DNA of 64,000 bases, taken from the NCBI GenBank assembly GCA_937996535.1, contig CALKVF010000077.1, positions 32,302 through 96,301 on the forward strand, written 5' to 3'. A program made the translations under genes and the position numbers. Positions 44,611 through 52,973 of the stretch are shown in pieces; the stretch's first letter is position 1; each line of letters opens with the position of its first letter. The stretch is from an uncultured Novosphingobium sp. Its GTDB lineage: Bacteria > Pseudomonadota > Alphaproteobacteria > Sphingomonadales > Sphingomonadaceae. The notes under the pieces were generated by a model. It ran no database searches. It was not told the origin of the DNA and saw only the letters and a list, made by a program, of their open reading frames with translations.

Positions 44611-45185
44611 TTCCCTCCCATGAGCCGGTGCGCCGTGACCACGGCATCGGCGATGTCGATGATCCGGCGCCCCTGATCCATCGCGGCCTTGCGCAGTTCG
44701 GCATAGGCCTGTGGTTCGCCCAGGCCGCGGCTGTCCATCAGGATGCGCTTGGCGCGGTCGATCGTGTCGCGCTCGGCCAGCTTGCCCTTGGCTTCGGCAA
44801 GATCGGCCTCAAGCCGGGCAAAGGCGCTGAACCGGCGCACGGCCAGATCAAGCAGCGGGCGAATCCGGTGCGGCGCCAAGCCATCGACCACATAAGCCGA
44901 AACCCCGGCCTCGACCGATGCGGCGATCGATTCCGCATCGCTTTCATCCACGAACATCGCGATTGGACGGGCCAGGGCGCGGCTCACCGCGAAATATTCC
45001 TCAAGCACGTCGCGCGACGGATTTCCGAGGTCCATCAGGACGATATCAGGCGCAATTTCCCCGATCCGCGCCACCATCCCGCGCCGCTCGCAAATCGTGA
45101 ACAGCTCGCAATCGTCAAGCGCAGCCAACCCCTCGCAGAGAACTGCGGCGCGGGTGGCGCTTTCATCGACGATCACAATTCGCAT
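44607..45185 (-). CDS. nasT: ANTAR-domain antiterminator NasT
   Basis: A 192-residue RNA-binding regulator: receiver-like domain (MRIVIVDESATRAAVL; Asp52 in IVLMDLGNPSRD) and C-terminal ANTAR three-helix domain (AEAKGKLAERDTIDRAKRIL then MDSRGLGEPQAYAELRKAAM). The receiver has D7-E8 but the region around the usual lysine reads SAYVVDGLAP, so the phosphorylation pocket is incomplete, in keeping with control by NasS rather than by a kinase. The ATG of MRIVIV is preferred over an upstream start. It is the first gene of the nasTS pair; the 95 bp before it hold no recognised element. Confidence 0.93.
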   Translation of the reverse strand: MRIVIVDESATRAAVLCEGLAALDDCELFTICERRGMVARIGEIAPDIVLMDLGNPSRDVLEEYFAVSRALARPIAMFVDESDAESIAASVEAGVSAYVVDGLAPHRIRPLLDLAVRRFSAFARLEADLAEAKGKLAERDTIDRAKRILMDSRGLGEPQAYAELRKAAMDQGRRIIDIADAVVTAHRLMGGK

Positions 45186-45280
45186 AGCGCGTTGTGCAAC
45201 GCTGCGCTGCAGCATTCAATCGCAAATCCGGCGGCGGGCAGGAAATCCTATTGCCCCACCGATTGCATCATTGCCGCCCG

Positions 45281-46606
45281 TCAGACATTGCCAAGACCGG
45301 CAAGATCAAGCGCCAGCCCCAGTACCATCATCAAGCCCAGCACCTTGATCAGGCCGAGCCTGAACCGGAAAATAAGAACCGCGGCGATCGCTGCAAGCAG
45401 TGCTGCCGGCCAGTGCAGGGTGGACAGCACCGGCAGGTCGATCGACACCGCGCCAAGCGGCGTGGGCGCGGTGCGGGCAAACAGCACGTGGATCGCAAAC
45501 CACAGGCCAAGGTTGGCAATCACACCGACGATCGCGGCAGTGATCGCCGAAAGCCCGCCCTTGAGCAGCCGGGCGTGCTCCAGCCGTTCAAACCAGGGCG
45601 CCAGGGCAAAGATCCACACGAAGCAGGGCACGAACGTTACCCAGGTCGTCAGCGCCGCGCCCAGCACCCCGCCCAGCAGGGGGCTGAAGGGATCGGGCGC
45701 GCGATACCCCGCAAGATAGCCGACGAACTGGGTGACCATGATCAGCGGCCCCGGCGTCGTTTCGGCCAGCCCGAGGCCATCGGCCATCTCACCCGCGCTG
45801 AGCCAGCCGAAGTGATCCACCGATTGCTGGGCCATGTAAGCCAGCACGGCATAGGCCCCGCCGAAGGTCACCACCGCCAGCTTCGAGAAAAACACCCCGA
45901 CCTTCCACAGCACGTGCTCGCGCCCGAGCGTAAGGGCGATCGCCAACAAGGGCGCGGCCCAGGCCGCCCCGCCCACCGCAACGCTGCGCAGCGTTGCCGC
46001 CCACGGGCGCGGCGCCAGCGATGCCGCGGGCGTCATCGGCTTCAAGGCCAGCAGATCGGGCCTGATCGCGGCGGTGATGGTTCCGATCAGGCCCGCGCCC
46101 AGCACCACCAGCGGAAACGGCAGCGCCAACACGGCCAGACCAGCGAATGCCAGAAACGCGAGTGCCCGCTTGAACCGCGTATCGAGCGCGCGGCCCGCAA
46201 CCCGCAGCAGGGCCTGAACCACGATGGCCAGCACCGCAGCCTTGATCCCCAGGAACACCGCCGTGAACCAAGCCAGCTGCGCCGCGAAGCCATAGAGGAT
46301 CGACAGCGCCAGGATCACCACGGCGCCGGGGATCACAAACAACAGGCCTGCAGCAAGCCCGCCTTTGACCCCGTGCAGCTTCCAGCCGATCCAGGTGGCA
46401 AGCTGCTGCGCCTCGGGCCCGGGCAGCAGGTGGCAGAAATTGAGCGCGTGGAGATATTGCTCCTCGCTGATCCAGCGCCGTTCCTCGACCAGCTCCTGAT
46501 GCATCAGGGCGATCTGTCCGACCGGCCCGCCGAAACTGAGGCAGCCGATCCGCGCGGATACGCGCACGAGTTCGGCAAAGGTTGGTGTGTTGGTTGGTGC
46601 GCTCAC
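45281..46606 (-). CDS. chrA: Chromate transporter ChrA (long, two-domain CHR family)
   Basis: Inner-membrane protein of 441 residues with about 12 hydrophobic spans in two homologous halves. Each half carries the CHR motif: SARIGCLSFGGPVGQIALMH ... NFCHLLPGPEAQQLATWIGW in the N-terminal half and FFSKLAVVTFGGAYAVLAYM ... ADGLGLAETTPGPLIMVTQF in the C-terminal half. Long CHR proteins expel chromate with the proton motive force. The GTG start has GGGGACC upstream. It is a single gene between nasT and the second TonB receptor; no chrB regulator is adjacent. Link to the nitrate cluster is positional only. Confidence 0.92.
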   Translation of the reverse strand: MSAPTNTPTFAELVRVSARIGCLSFGGPVGQIALMHQELVEERRWISEEQYLHALNFCHLLPGPEAQQLATWIGWKLHGVKGGLAAGLLFVIPGAVVILALSILYGFAAQLAWFTAVFLGIKAAVLAIVVQALLRVAGRALDTRFKRALAFLAFAGLAVLALPFPLVVLGAGLIGTITAAIRPDLLALKPMTPAASLAPRPWAATLRSVAVGGAAWAAPLLAIALTLGREHVLWKVGVFFSKLAVVTFGGAYAVLAYMAQQSVDHFGWLSAGEMADGLGLAETTPGPLIMVTQFVGYLAGYRAPDPFSPLLGGVLGAALTTWVTFVPCFVWIFALAPWFERLEHARLLKGGLSAITAAIVGVIANLGLWFAIHVLFARTAPTPLGAVSIDLPVLSTLHWPAALLAAIAAVLIFRFRLGLIKVLGLMMVLGLALDLAGLGNV

Positions 46607-46781
46607 GATTGGTCCCCAAGTCCTTCGGTCCGCGGCAGCGGACGGTCAGGCAACGCTTGGGCATGGCGCGAGCCGTAGCCTGGTCGGGAGGTTGCTTTGC
46701 CCCGATTGCCGCCATCTAGGACACGCCGCGCGTGCTTGGCAAGCACCGACGCAGTGCAATCGCGGGCCAGCAATATCAGAC

Positions 46782-46814
46782 AAAAAAACGGCGGCAGGGT
46801 TGCCCCTGCCGCCG
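46782..46814 (-). terminator. Rho-independent terminator of the second TonB receptor
   Basis: An 11-bp stem (46789-46799 with 46804-46814), 4-base loop and a run of seven T on the minus strand (46782-46788) lie 28 bp past the receptor stop codon. This is the clearest intrinsic terminator in the window. Confidence 0.92.
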
Positions 46815-46842
46815 CCTTCGCTGTGAACCGTGTCTGCGCGGA

Positions 46843-49386
46843 TCAGAACTTGATGCGCAGGTCCACCTGCGCCGAGCGCGGCGGCAGGTAGTTGAACTGG
46901 TCAAGCTGACCATAGCCGTTCTGGTAGCTCACCCCGTTCACCGTGATCGTCGGCGCGCCCGAGGAGCTGGTCGAGATCGCGGTGACCGCGCGGCTGTTGA
47001 AGACGTTGGACACCGAGGCACCGATGCGGAAGAATTCGCCGAATTCCTTGCTGATCGCGAATTCGCCAGTGCTGTAGGGCGCGATGCGATAAAGCCGGAA
47101 GTTCGGATTGCGGTTGAACTCGTTGGCATATTGCGGGCCGGTGAACTTCTGGCTGAAGGACACGCGCCAGCCTTCGTGGTTATAGGCCATCCCCAGCGCG
47201 CTGGTGGTGAACGGGGCCTTGGCAACCTGTGCATCGGTCACCACCGAGTGCGCATAGTTGTAAGACCCGTTGGCATAGAGCGTGAGACCCGTCAGCGGCA
47301 TCCACGCCACCTGGCCTTCGATGCCCTTGTAGCGCACCTGGCCGATGTTCACGAGCAGCGAGGTATCGCAGCCGGTGGTGGTGCAGGTGCCGATCTTGTT
47401 GTTCACATTGATGATGTAGCCATCCAGATCGAGCGACACCTTGCTGCCGTGCCACACGGTGCCAACCTGGTAGTTGGTGGTGGTCATCGGCTGCAGCGCA
47501 TCGAGCGCCGAGGTCAGCGCCGCCGAAGTGGTCGTCGACGAGGCATAGAAGCTCGACAGGTCGGGCACATACATGCCTTGGGCATACTGCGCGTAAAACG
47601 ACCAGTTGCCGGTGGGCTGCCAGTTGATGGTCATGAACGGCAGGGTCTTGGTCCAGGTCGCTTCAGCATTGGCCGGGAACCGCGAGGTTGCCTGCACCAA
47701 GGCGTCGGTCGAGCGAGTGAAGTGAACGTATTTCACCCCCGGGGTGATCGCCAGGCCTTCCATCGGGCGAAATTCGAATTCGCCGAACAGCTGATACTGG
47801 TTCCAGCCCGAATTCTGGTCGTACTTGATATTGGCGACCGAGATCGGCGGCAGGGCGGCCTGCGCAGCCGTGCCGTTGCCGTTGTTGAACTTCTCGTTGT
47901 AGTTCGGGGTCTGACCGGCGGTCCAATCGAAGTCATAAAGGTGGCGCCAGGTGCTGGCGTGTTCCCACCAGCCGCCAAGCCGGACCTTGCCCAGCCCGAA
48001 CTCGTAGTTGAGCTGGCCGATATAGCCGACCACCCGGTACTTGTTCATCTTGTTGTAGCCCGACACATCCGCCGCCGGACCGCTGATCGCGACATAGGGC
48101 GAAGCCGCCGTGCCGGCCCCGCTGAACCCGGTCACGATGGTGCCGGGACGCTGGGTGAAAACCGGAACATTGGTGCCGCTGGCGAGCGCCACCGTGGTCG
48201 TGCCGTTCCCCGACATGGTGTTGTTGGTATAGCCATACATGTAGGCCCGATTGTCCATCGAGAAGCCCGAACCCAGCTCGCTCTGGAGGCGCAGGTAGGA
48301 AAAGTCGGTGGTCTTGTCGGTGCGGTTGTAGGCATAGTTGCTGGCCAGCAGGACATTGTCCGTCATGCCATAGTTGAGACCATAGAGCCCCACGTCCGAC
48401 GTTGCCGCACAGCGATCGCCCGTGAGCTGGGTCAGCGCATTGCCCGAGGCGTCGATCGCGGCGAGCGTAAAGCCGGTGATCCCCGCCGTCGCGCTGCCGC
48501 AGGTGCTGCCCTTGGTCACGTCCGACTGGTAGTAGTAATTGCGGTTCCAGGTGCTCATCACGGTCAGGGTGTTGGCCGTGCCGAGCGGGAACACCGCCTT
48601 GGCATACAGGTTCTTCGACTGCACCGGCGAATGGGTCAGCGCGCCATCCGAACGCAGGAACTGGCCCGCGACGACGATCTTGGCGCCGCCCAGGCTATCA
48701 AGCTTGCCGCTCTGGTATTCGGCGCGCCCGATCAGGGTGCCGAACGAGCCGTAGATCGCCTGGAGCTGGCCGCCGCGCTCATCAGCTGCCGCGCGCGAGT
48801 AGAGGTTGATGTTGCCGCCAAAGCTGGCCTGGCCAAGCTGGCTGGCATTGCCCGGGCCGCGATCGACCACGACCGTCTCGATCGTGTTCGACGGGAAGAA
48901 CGCGGTCGAATGGTGGGTCGGGTTGTTGGTGTCGGCAAAGGGGATCGAATCGTAGGTGACGTTGTATTCGCCATCCTGGAACCCGCGGATCACCGACTTG
49001 GTTTCGCCAAAGCCGGCCCCGTTCGACGTGCCCGCGATCGACACCCCCGGAGTCAGCGCGATCAGCTGGTTGAAGTCCGATCCGGCGTTGGCATTATCGA
49101 TGAACTCGCGGCTGACGGCGGCCTGCGGCTGGGTCGTGGCGAGCGACGAAGTGATCGGTGCGACCTGCGCGGCGTGCGAGCCGATCACGATGATGTCGGC
49201 GGTGGTCAGCGAGTTCTTGTCGTTGGCCTGCCCGGCCTGATCGGCCGTCGTCGACTGGTCGGCCGCCGGAGCGGGCTCAGCCGCTGCGACGGCCTCGGCT
49301 GCCGATGCGGACGCGGCGGAAAACATCAAGGCGGCTGTAGCCGTGCCGGCCAGCAGGGTGCGCACGGTGAAAGTCAGGTTAGACAT
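46843..49386 (-). CDS. TonB-dependent receptor (second)
   Basis: Outer-membrane receptor of 847 residues. Signal peptide MSNLTFTVRTLLAGTATAAL with cleavage near ASASAAE, then a linker rich in alanine/proline (AEPAPAADQSTTADQAGQ), plug domain with LTTADIIVIGSHAAQVAPIT (a TonB-box-like IIVIG), IALTPGVSIAGTSNG and GFGETKSVIRGFQDGEYNVT. The barrel closes with LPPRSAQVDLRIKF. It belongs to the siderophore/metal-type group with DSIPFADTNNPTHHS rather than the long carbohydrate type at 9773. The next gene upstream on the strand is a secreted acid phosphatase 36 bp away in the direction of transcription, which hints at uptake of a phosphorylated ligand (for example a phytate product), an inference from context. 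Confidence 0.92.
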   Translation of the reverse strand: MSNLTFTVRTLLAGTATAALMFSAASASAAEAVAAAEPAPAADQSTTADQAGQANDKNSLTTADIIVIGSHAAQVAPITSSLATTQPQAAVSREFIDNANAGSDFNQLIALTPGVSIAGTSNGAGFGETKSVIRGFQDGEYNVTYDSIPFADTNNPTHHSTAFFPSNTIETVVVDRGPGNASQLGQASFGGNINLYSRAAADERGGQLQAIYGSFGTLIGRAEYQSGKLDSLGGAKIVVAGQFLRSDGALTHSPVQSKNLYAKAVFPLGTANTLTVMSTWNRNYYYQSDVTKGSTCGSATAGITGFTLAAIDASGNALTQLTGDRCAATSDVGLYGLNYGMTDNVLLASNYAYNRTDKTTDFSYLRLQSELGSGFSMDNRAYMYGYTNNTMSGNGTTTVALASGTNVPVFTQRPGTIVTGFSGAGTAASPYVAISGPAADVSGYNKMNKYRVVGYIGQLNYEFGLGKVRLGGWWEHASTWRHLYDFDWTAGQTPNYNEKFNNGNGTAAQAALPPISVANIKYDQNSGWNQYQLFGEFEFRPMEGLAITPGVKYVHFTRSTDALVQATSRFPANAEATWTKTLPFMTINWQPTGNWSFYAQYAQGMYVPDLSSFYASSTTTSAALTSALDALQPMTTTNYQVGTVWHGSKVSLDLDGYIINVNNKIGTCTTTGCDTSLLVNIGQVRYKGIEGQVAWMPLTGLTLYANGSYNYAHSVVTDAQVAKAPFTTSALGMAYNHEGWRVSFSQKFTGPQYANEFNRNPNFRLYRIAPYSTGEFAISKEFGEFFRIGASVSNVFNSRAVTAISTSSSGAPTITVNGVSYQNGYGQLDQFNYLPPRSAQVDLRIKF

Positions 49387-49422
49387 GAAAAATCCCTCAT
49401 GTGAGAAAATCGAGCAGTCAGA

Positions 49423-50154
49423 TCAGCGAGCGACGGTGCGCGCCGCCAGTTCGCGGCGGGCCGCCGCGAGGGCGCTGGCAAGGCGTGGATCGGCCAGCAG
49501 GCGTTCGGCCACGAACGTGCCGATCACGTGGCTGGCCTCGGTATCCGCGTGGAAATGCGAGCCGCAGATTTCGCGGCTGAGCGCATAGTCATCGGCGCGG
49601 CTGAGGATCTGGGGGGCGCGTTCCGGGATCAGGCGGGCCAGCACCCAGGCGGTCGAATAGCCGAACCCGGCATGCCCGCTGGGATAGCCCTTGAACGCCT
49701 TGGCCGCGTTGGGCGCACCGCAATGCGCCAGGCTGGCATCGATCTGATAGGGCCGCGGCTGGGCGAAGTGGAGCTTGCCCCGTTCGACCACGCCATCGGC
49801 CTCCTCGGACACTACGGCCAGCAGGGCGCGCGTTGCGGGAAGTTGTTCGAAATTGAGCCCGGCGGCTTCGGCAAAGACTGACGGGGTTTCGTTGTCACCA
49901 TCGGCTGCGGCCTGGGCCAGGCGCTGCGGCGTGGCCGCCGCAATGGTGGAGCGCAGGCGCGCCATATCAAGATCGAACCCAAGCGAACCCTGGCGCGGCG
50001 GCGCAGCCATGACGCGCTCCGGCGCCGCTTCCGCTTCGGAGATGTAGCGCAGCGGCGGCAAGGCCTGCGCTGCCGCAGGCGTCTGCCCCAGCGCCAGGTT
50101 AGGAACACTGACGCAAGCGCCAAGAAACAGCGCGGCGGCGACTGAAAAACGCAT
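49423..50154 (-). CDS. Class A acid phosphatase (PAP2 superfamily), exported, possibly a lipoprotein
   Basis: Non-specific acid phosphatase of 243 residues. The PAP2 catalytic motifs are complete: KLHFAQPRPY, GYPSGHAGFGYS and SREICGSHFHADTEAS, giving the catalytic and nucleophile histidines. The start MRFSVAAALFLGACVSVPNL leads into a signal peptide with LGAC, an acceptable lipobox, so it may be lipid-anchored; cleavage at LALGQT as a soluble protein is the alternative. An ATG four codons upstream is also possible. It is followed 36 bp later by the TonB receptor gene on the same strand, so the two are probably one unit: phosphate release outside followed by uptake. Confidence 0.88.
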   Translation of the reverse strand: MRFSVAAALFLGACVSVPNLALGQTPAAAQALPPLRYISEAEAAPERVMAAPPRQGSLGFDLDMARLRSTIAAATPQRLAQAAADGDNETPSVFAEAAGLNFEQLPATRALLAVVSEEADGVVERGKLHFAQPRPYQIDASLAHCGAPNAAKAFKGYPSGHAGFGYSTAWVLARLIPERAPQILSRADDYALSREICGSHFHADTEASHVIGTFVAERLLADPRLASALAAARRELAARTVAR

Positions 50155-50306
50155 AGGAACCCCCATCGGCCCGGATCGGGCGATGGCTGGCTGCTACTCT
50201 GCGTGGATGACGGCTGGATGGCGTTTCGAAGTAGAAACGATGAAGGCGGGCTGACAGTACAGTGTCGATTAGACGTCTGAATCGTGACGGAAACCCGCCA
50301 CAGCGC

Positions 50307-50546
50307 TTATTCCTCGAGCGCGCCCCCGGTGATATAGGCGTCTGCCGCCGCGGCTTCAGCGATGAGCGCCCGCAGCGCCTGCGCCGTATCCTGCATCAAC
50401 CGGGCACTGATGGGCCGCTCGCCGTTCATGAAGCGGCGCAGGGCACGCTCGTCGATGCCCAGACGCCGCGAGGCAGCGGTCGTGCCGCCGAAAATCTGGA
50501 TGCAGTGGGCGAAATGCTCGGAAAGGTCGTGCGGCGTGGCTGACAC
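50307..50546 (-). CDS. Small helix-turn-helix protein (hypothetical)
   Basis: About 79 residues from a GTG start (VSATPHDLSEHFAHCIQIFG). The segment GTTAASRRLGIDERALRRFM then NGERPISARLMQDTAQALRA reads as a helix-turn-helix of the Cro/CI type. The open frame continues upstream to 50633, but that part is arginine-rich and would collide with the divergent small gene, so the internal GTG is preferred; no good ribosome site supports either. Function unknown; it could regulate the phosphatase/receptor pair 150 bp downstream or the divergent small ORF. Confidence 0.5.
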   Translation of the reverse strand: MSATPHDLSEHFAHCIQIFGGTTAASRRLGIDERALRRFMNGERPISARLMQDTAQALRALIAEAAAADAYITGGALEE

Positions 50547-50632
50547 GGTTGTTACCCATTTTTTGCGCAGACTGCCTTGCCTGCGGCGACGGTGGCTGGG
50601 ATGGCGAATAGCCCCCACCTGCAGGATCGACA

Positions 50633-50860
50633 ATGACTGTCACGGAAGAAAATGACCCGCACCTGACCAGAGCGCAAAATCGCTTCCTGCGGCGGATCTA
50701 CAACGGGCGCTCGGTCCCGATCATTGTCGATGGACGACCCTTCGTGACCTACAAGCAGGCCATCCAGTATCTTCGCTCGCTCACCCCTGCGGAGCGTGAA
50801 GCGGCCTACGCTCAGATGAAGGACCAGGCCAAGTCGCCCCGCCGTGCTCCTGAGGAATGA
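50633..50860 (+). CDS. Hypothetical 75-residue protein
   Basis: Short soluble, charged protein starting MTVTEENDPHLTRAQNRFLR, with YNGRSVPIIVDGRPFVTYKQ and a helical C-terminal half (LTPAEREAAYAQMKDQAK). AGGA lies seven bases before the ATG. It is divergent from the small helix-turn-helix ORF, an arrangement seen for small regulator/partner pairs, but no family is recognised. Good codon use and ribosome site are the only evidence. Confidence 0.5.
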   Translation: MTVTEENDPHLTRAQNRFLRRIYNGRSVPIIVDGRPFVTYKQAIQYLRSLTPAEREAAYAQMKDQAKSPRRAPEE

Positions 50861-51224
50861 CAACACCGCCACGAGCCATGCGCAAACGGCGCAGTCCCCG
50901 GTCATGCAAGACCTCGTTTTGAGGTGATCTTGGATTTGATGTGAACTGTGGCGGTGGACAGCCGACCGGGGTCCAACTCTCTTTGGACCTTAACTTATTG
51001 ATTTATATAGCCTGTATTTTTGGTTCGAATCCCTGATGCGGCTACCCAAATTTACCCAAAAACTAACACCACGCAGGCTAGCGTTTTAGTTGGCAAATAA
51101 TCGCTTTCCTCCTCCCACATGTTGCAAGCCTTACGCAGGTAATCAGCGGCTGATCCTGCAGTAGCGCGTGTATGTAAACGTTTGCCGATAGCGCCTACAA
51201 GGCCTCCCCAAATGCGACTGCCGG
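50861..51224. other. Gene-free, AT-richer junction with hairpin and tRNA-3'-end-like fragment
   Basis: No convincing ORF in these 364 bp. A 7-bp stem (50970-50976 with 50983-50989) followed by TTAACTTATT may terminate the small plus-strand gene. At 51021-51048 the sequence TGGTTCGAATCCCTGATGCG plus GGCTACCC resembles the T-arm and acceptor end of a tRNA, but no tRNA body precedes it and the left T-stem does not pair. TACCCAAA is repeated at 51043 and 51053. This may be an attachment-site scar at the left border of the accessory island. Confidence 0.4.
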
Positions 51225-52511
51225 CTAATCCTCATTACTCGATAAAACCGAGATATGTGCAGCATAAGCCAATAATGCAGCGGCAATCAGGCTAGCTATT
51301 GGAAGAAACTGGAACGCCCCAAGCAGCCCAATGCGATCGGCGATTGCGCCGGTCAGGATTGGCCCAGGTGCCAGGCCGACCAGGCTGAAACACAGCGACA
51401 TAAGCGCGAGGGCGGTGGCCAGCATTTGCGGTGACGACCACCCCGAGACGAGCGCGCTGCATGGGCCAGTGGTACAAGCGCTAAGAAACATGCCTGCCGC
51501 CAGCGCAATCATCTGAATGGAGCCGGCCGGCAGTTGGAAGGCTAGAGCGAGGCAACAGGCGCTGGCCAAGCAAAATCCCGCGGCATGTCTGGCCCGCGAG
51601 GTCAGGTCCCCACCAGCCAGACGATCGCTCATATGGCCCCAGAAGACCATGCCCAGACCACTCAGCAGCAAATAGAGCGATGCGAGCGACGTTGCCGCAT
51701 CCAGATCAAAGAAATGGTAACGGACGAAGTAAGTCGGCAACCAAGCTGGGAGAGCGCCGGTTATGTAAAATTGGAAGCCGCCAGCAAGACAGGCGTACAT
51801 CAAGGGCTGATTGCGCACGATTCCGACAATGTTGCTGGCGCTGGCCTTGCCCGAGGGTTCGCCGAGATGTTCCAATTTTTCTGCCGCTAAGGCAACCCGC
51901 TCTGGGCGGATTTTGGTCAGGAATATGGCCGAGAGGACAAGTCCAGCCAATCCCATCGCCGCAAACGCCGCCCGCCAGTTCCACCTTGCTGCAATCAGCC
52001 CCCCCAGCCCGACGCCCAGCACTTGCCCCGTGATGGCGCCAGCAATGAACAACGCTGAAACCGTGCCGCGCATCCGCACCGGAAAAACCGAAAGCAGCAG
52101 TGCCAGCCCAACCCCGCCATAAGCCGCTTCACCCGCGCCGACCAGCAGACGCGCTCCCAGCAATTGGCCATAGTCTTGGGCCAGCGCGCAAAGCAGCGTG
52201 GCTAGGCTCCAGAGGATTGCCATGGCACCAATCGCGCGGACCCGGCCAATCCGATCAGCAAGGAATGACAGCGGAATCGTCAGTAACCCGACCGCAAGCG
52301 CCACCACGCCGCTCAGCCAACCAAGCTGGGTGTCCGAAAGGCTCCAGTCGGTTTTGAGTAATGGATAGACGGCGTTCAGCACTTGCCGCGACATGTAGTC
52401 GGACAGCAGCAGGCTGAAGACCAGCGCCAGCACCAGCCAGGCATAGGGACTCGGTCGTGACCGCGTTGCGACGGCACTGGCGTTCGGCTCGGGTGCGGAC
52501 TGCTGGTTCAT
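51225..52511 (-). CDS. MFS transporter of the accessory catabolic island
   Basis: Inner-membrane carrier of 428 residues with about 12 spans. It has the MFS loop GLLTIPLSFLADRIGRVRAI between helices 2 and 3 and GEAAYGGVGLALLLSVFP in helix 4-5, resembling the aromatic-acid/anion:cation symporter group (AAHS/ACS). The ATG of MNQQSAPEPN overlaps the rhodanese stop codon (ATGA), so it is translated together with it. It presumably imports the compound attacked by the TauD-family enzyme upstream. GC content and codon use are lower than in the flanking chromosomal genes. Confidence 0.88.
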   Translation of the reverse strand: MNQQSAPEPNASAVATRSRPSPYAWLVLALVFSLLLSDYMSRQVLNAVYPLLKTDWSLSDTQLGWLSGVVALAVGLLTIPLSFLADRIGRVRAIGAMAILWSLATLLCALAQDYGQLLGARLLVGAGEAAYGGVGLALLLSVFPVRMRGTVSALFIAGAITGQVLGVGLGGLIAARWNWRAAFAAMGLAGLVLSAIFLTKIRPERVALAAEKLEHLGEPSGKASASNIVGIVRNQPLMYACLAGGFQFYITGALPAWLPTYFVRYHFFDLDAATSLASLYLLLSGLGMVFWGHMSDRLAGGDLTSRARHAAGFCLASACCLALAFQLPAGSIQMIALAAGMFLSACTTGPCSALVSGWSSPQMLATALALMSLCFSLVGLAPGPILTGAIADRIGLLGAFQFLPIASLIAAALLAYAAHISVLSSNED

Positions 52512-52942
52512 GCGGCTGCGGTGCGCTTCACCCACTTGCTTGTCGCCGAGACGTCGAGAATCTCGCCCCCTTCGCGTTTCCAGCCGGCAAAGCCCGTTTC
52601 AAGATGGGCCACCCTGGCATAGCCCATGTCGAGCAGCGCCAGGGTGGCATAGACCGAACGTCCGCCTCCGGCGCAAAAGACGATAATATCGCCTTCCTCC
52701 TTGAAGAAGTCGCGGAAATAGGGGCTGGCGGGATCGGCCCAGAACTCCAGCATGCCGCGAGGCACGTGTCGCGACCCCGGGATGGTGCCGAGCTCGACGA
52801 CTTCCTGAATCTCGCGAAGGTCGATCAGCAAAGTTCTGCCTTCTGCGATGGCCTGATGCGAGGCTTTCACGTCGTCGACCGACAGGTTGACGATATTCGC
52901 CTTCAGGCGATCGGTTTCCGTGAACACATTCTTGATCGCCAT
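52508..52942 (-). CDS. Single-domain rhodanese
   Basis: Sulfurtransferase of 144 residues, cytoplasmic. The catalytic loop is intact: IIVFCAGGGRSVYATLALLD with the persulfide-forming cysteine and arginine. LLIDLREIQEVVELGTIPGS and ARVAHLETGFAGWKREGGE are the conserved flanks. It sits between tauD1 and the MFS gene (31 bp after tauD1, 4-bp overlap with the transporter), so all three are one operon. A rhodanese beside a sulfonate-type dioxygenase suggests handling of sulfite or sulfane sulfur released from the substrate; that role is inferred. Confidence 0.9.
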   Translation of the reverse strand: MAIKNVFTETDRLKANIVNLSVDDVKASHQAIAEGRTLLIDLREIQEVVELGTIPGSRHVPRGMLEFWADPASPYFRDFFKEEGDIIVFCAGGGRSVYATLALLDMGYARVAHLETGFAGWKREGGEILDVSATSKWVKRTAAA

Positions 52943-52973
52943 GGCTTGCTTCCCTTGCGATTTGTCGATGCTA

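Noticed and set aside
46732..49404. 890-residue plus-strand ORF opposite the second TonB receptor
   Set aside because: Antisense shadow; the terminator at 46782-46814 and the receptor motifs fix the coding strand as minus.
50241..50270. Pho-box-like CTGTACTGTCAG upstream of the acid phosphatase
   Set aside because: Only one weak half-match; the tandem 11-bp spaced repeats of a Pho box are absent.
51021..51048. A complete tRNA gene
   Set aside because: Only T-loop and acceptor-like bases are present; no anticodon or D arm precedes it and the T-stem does not pair.
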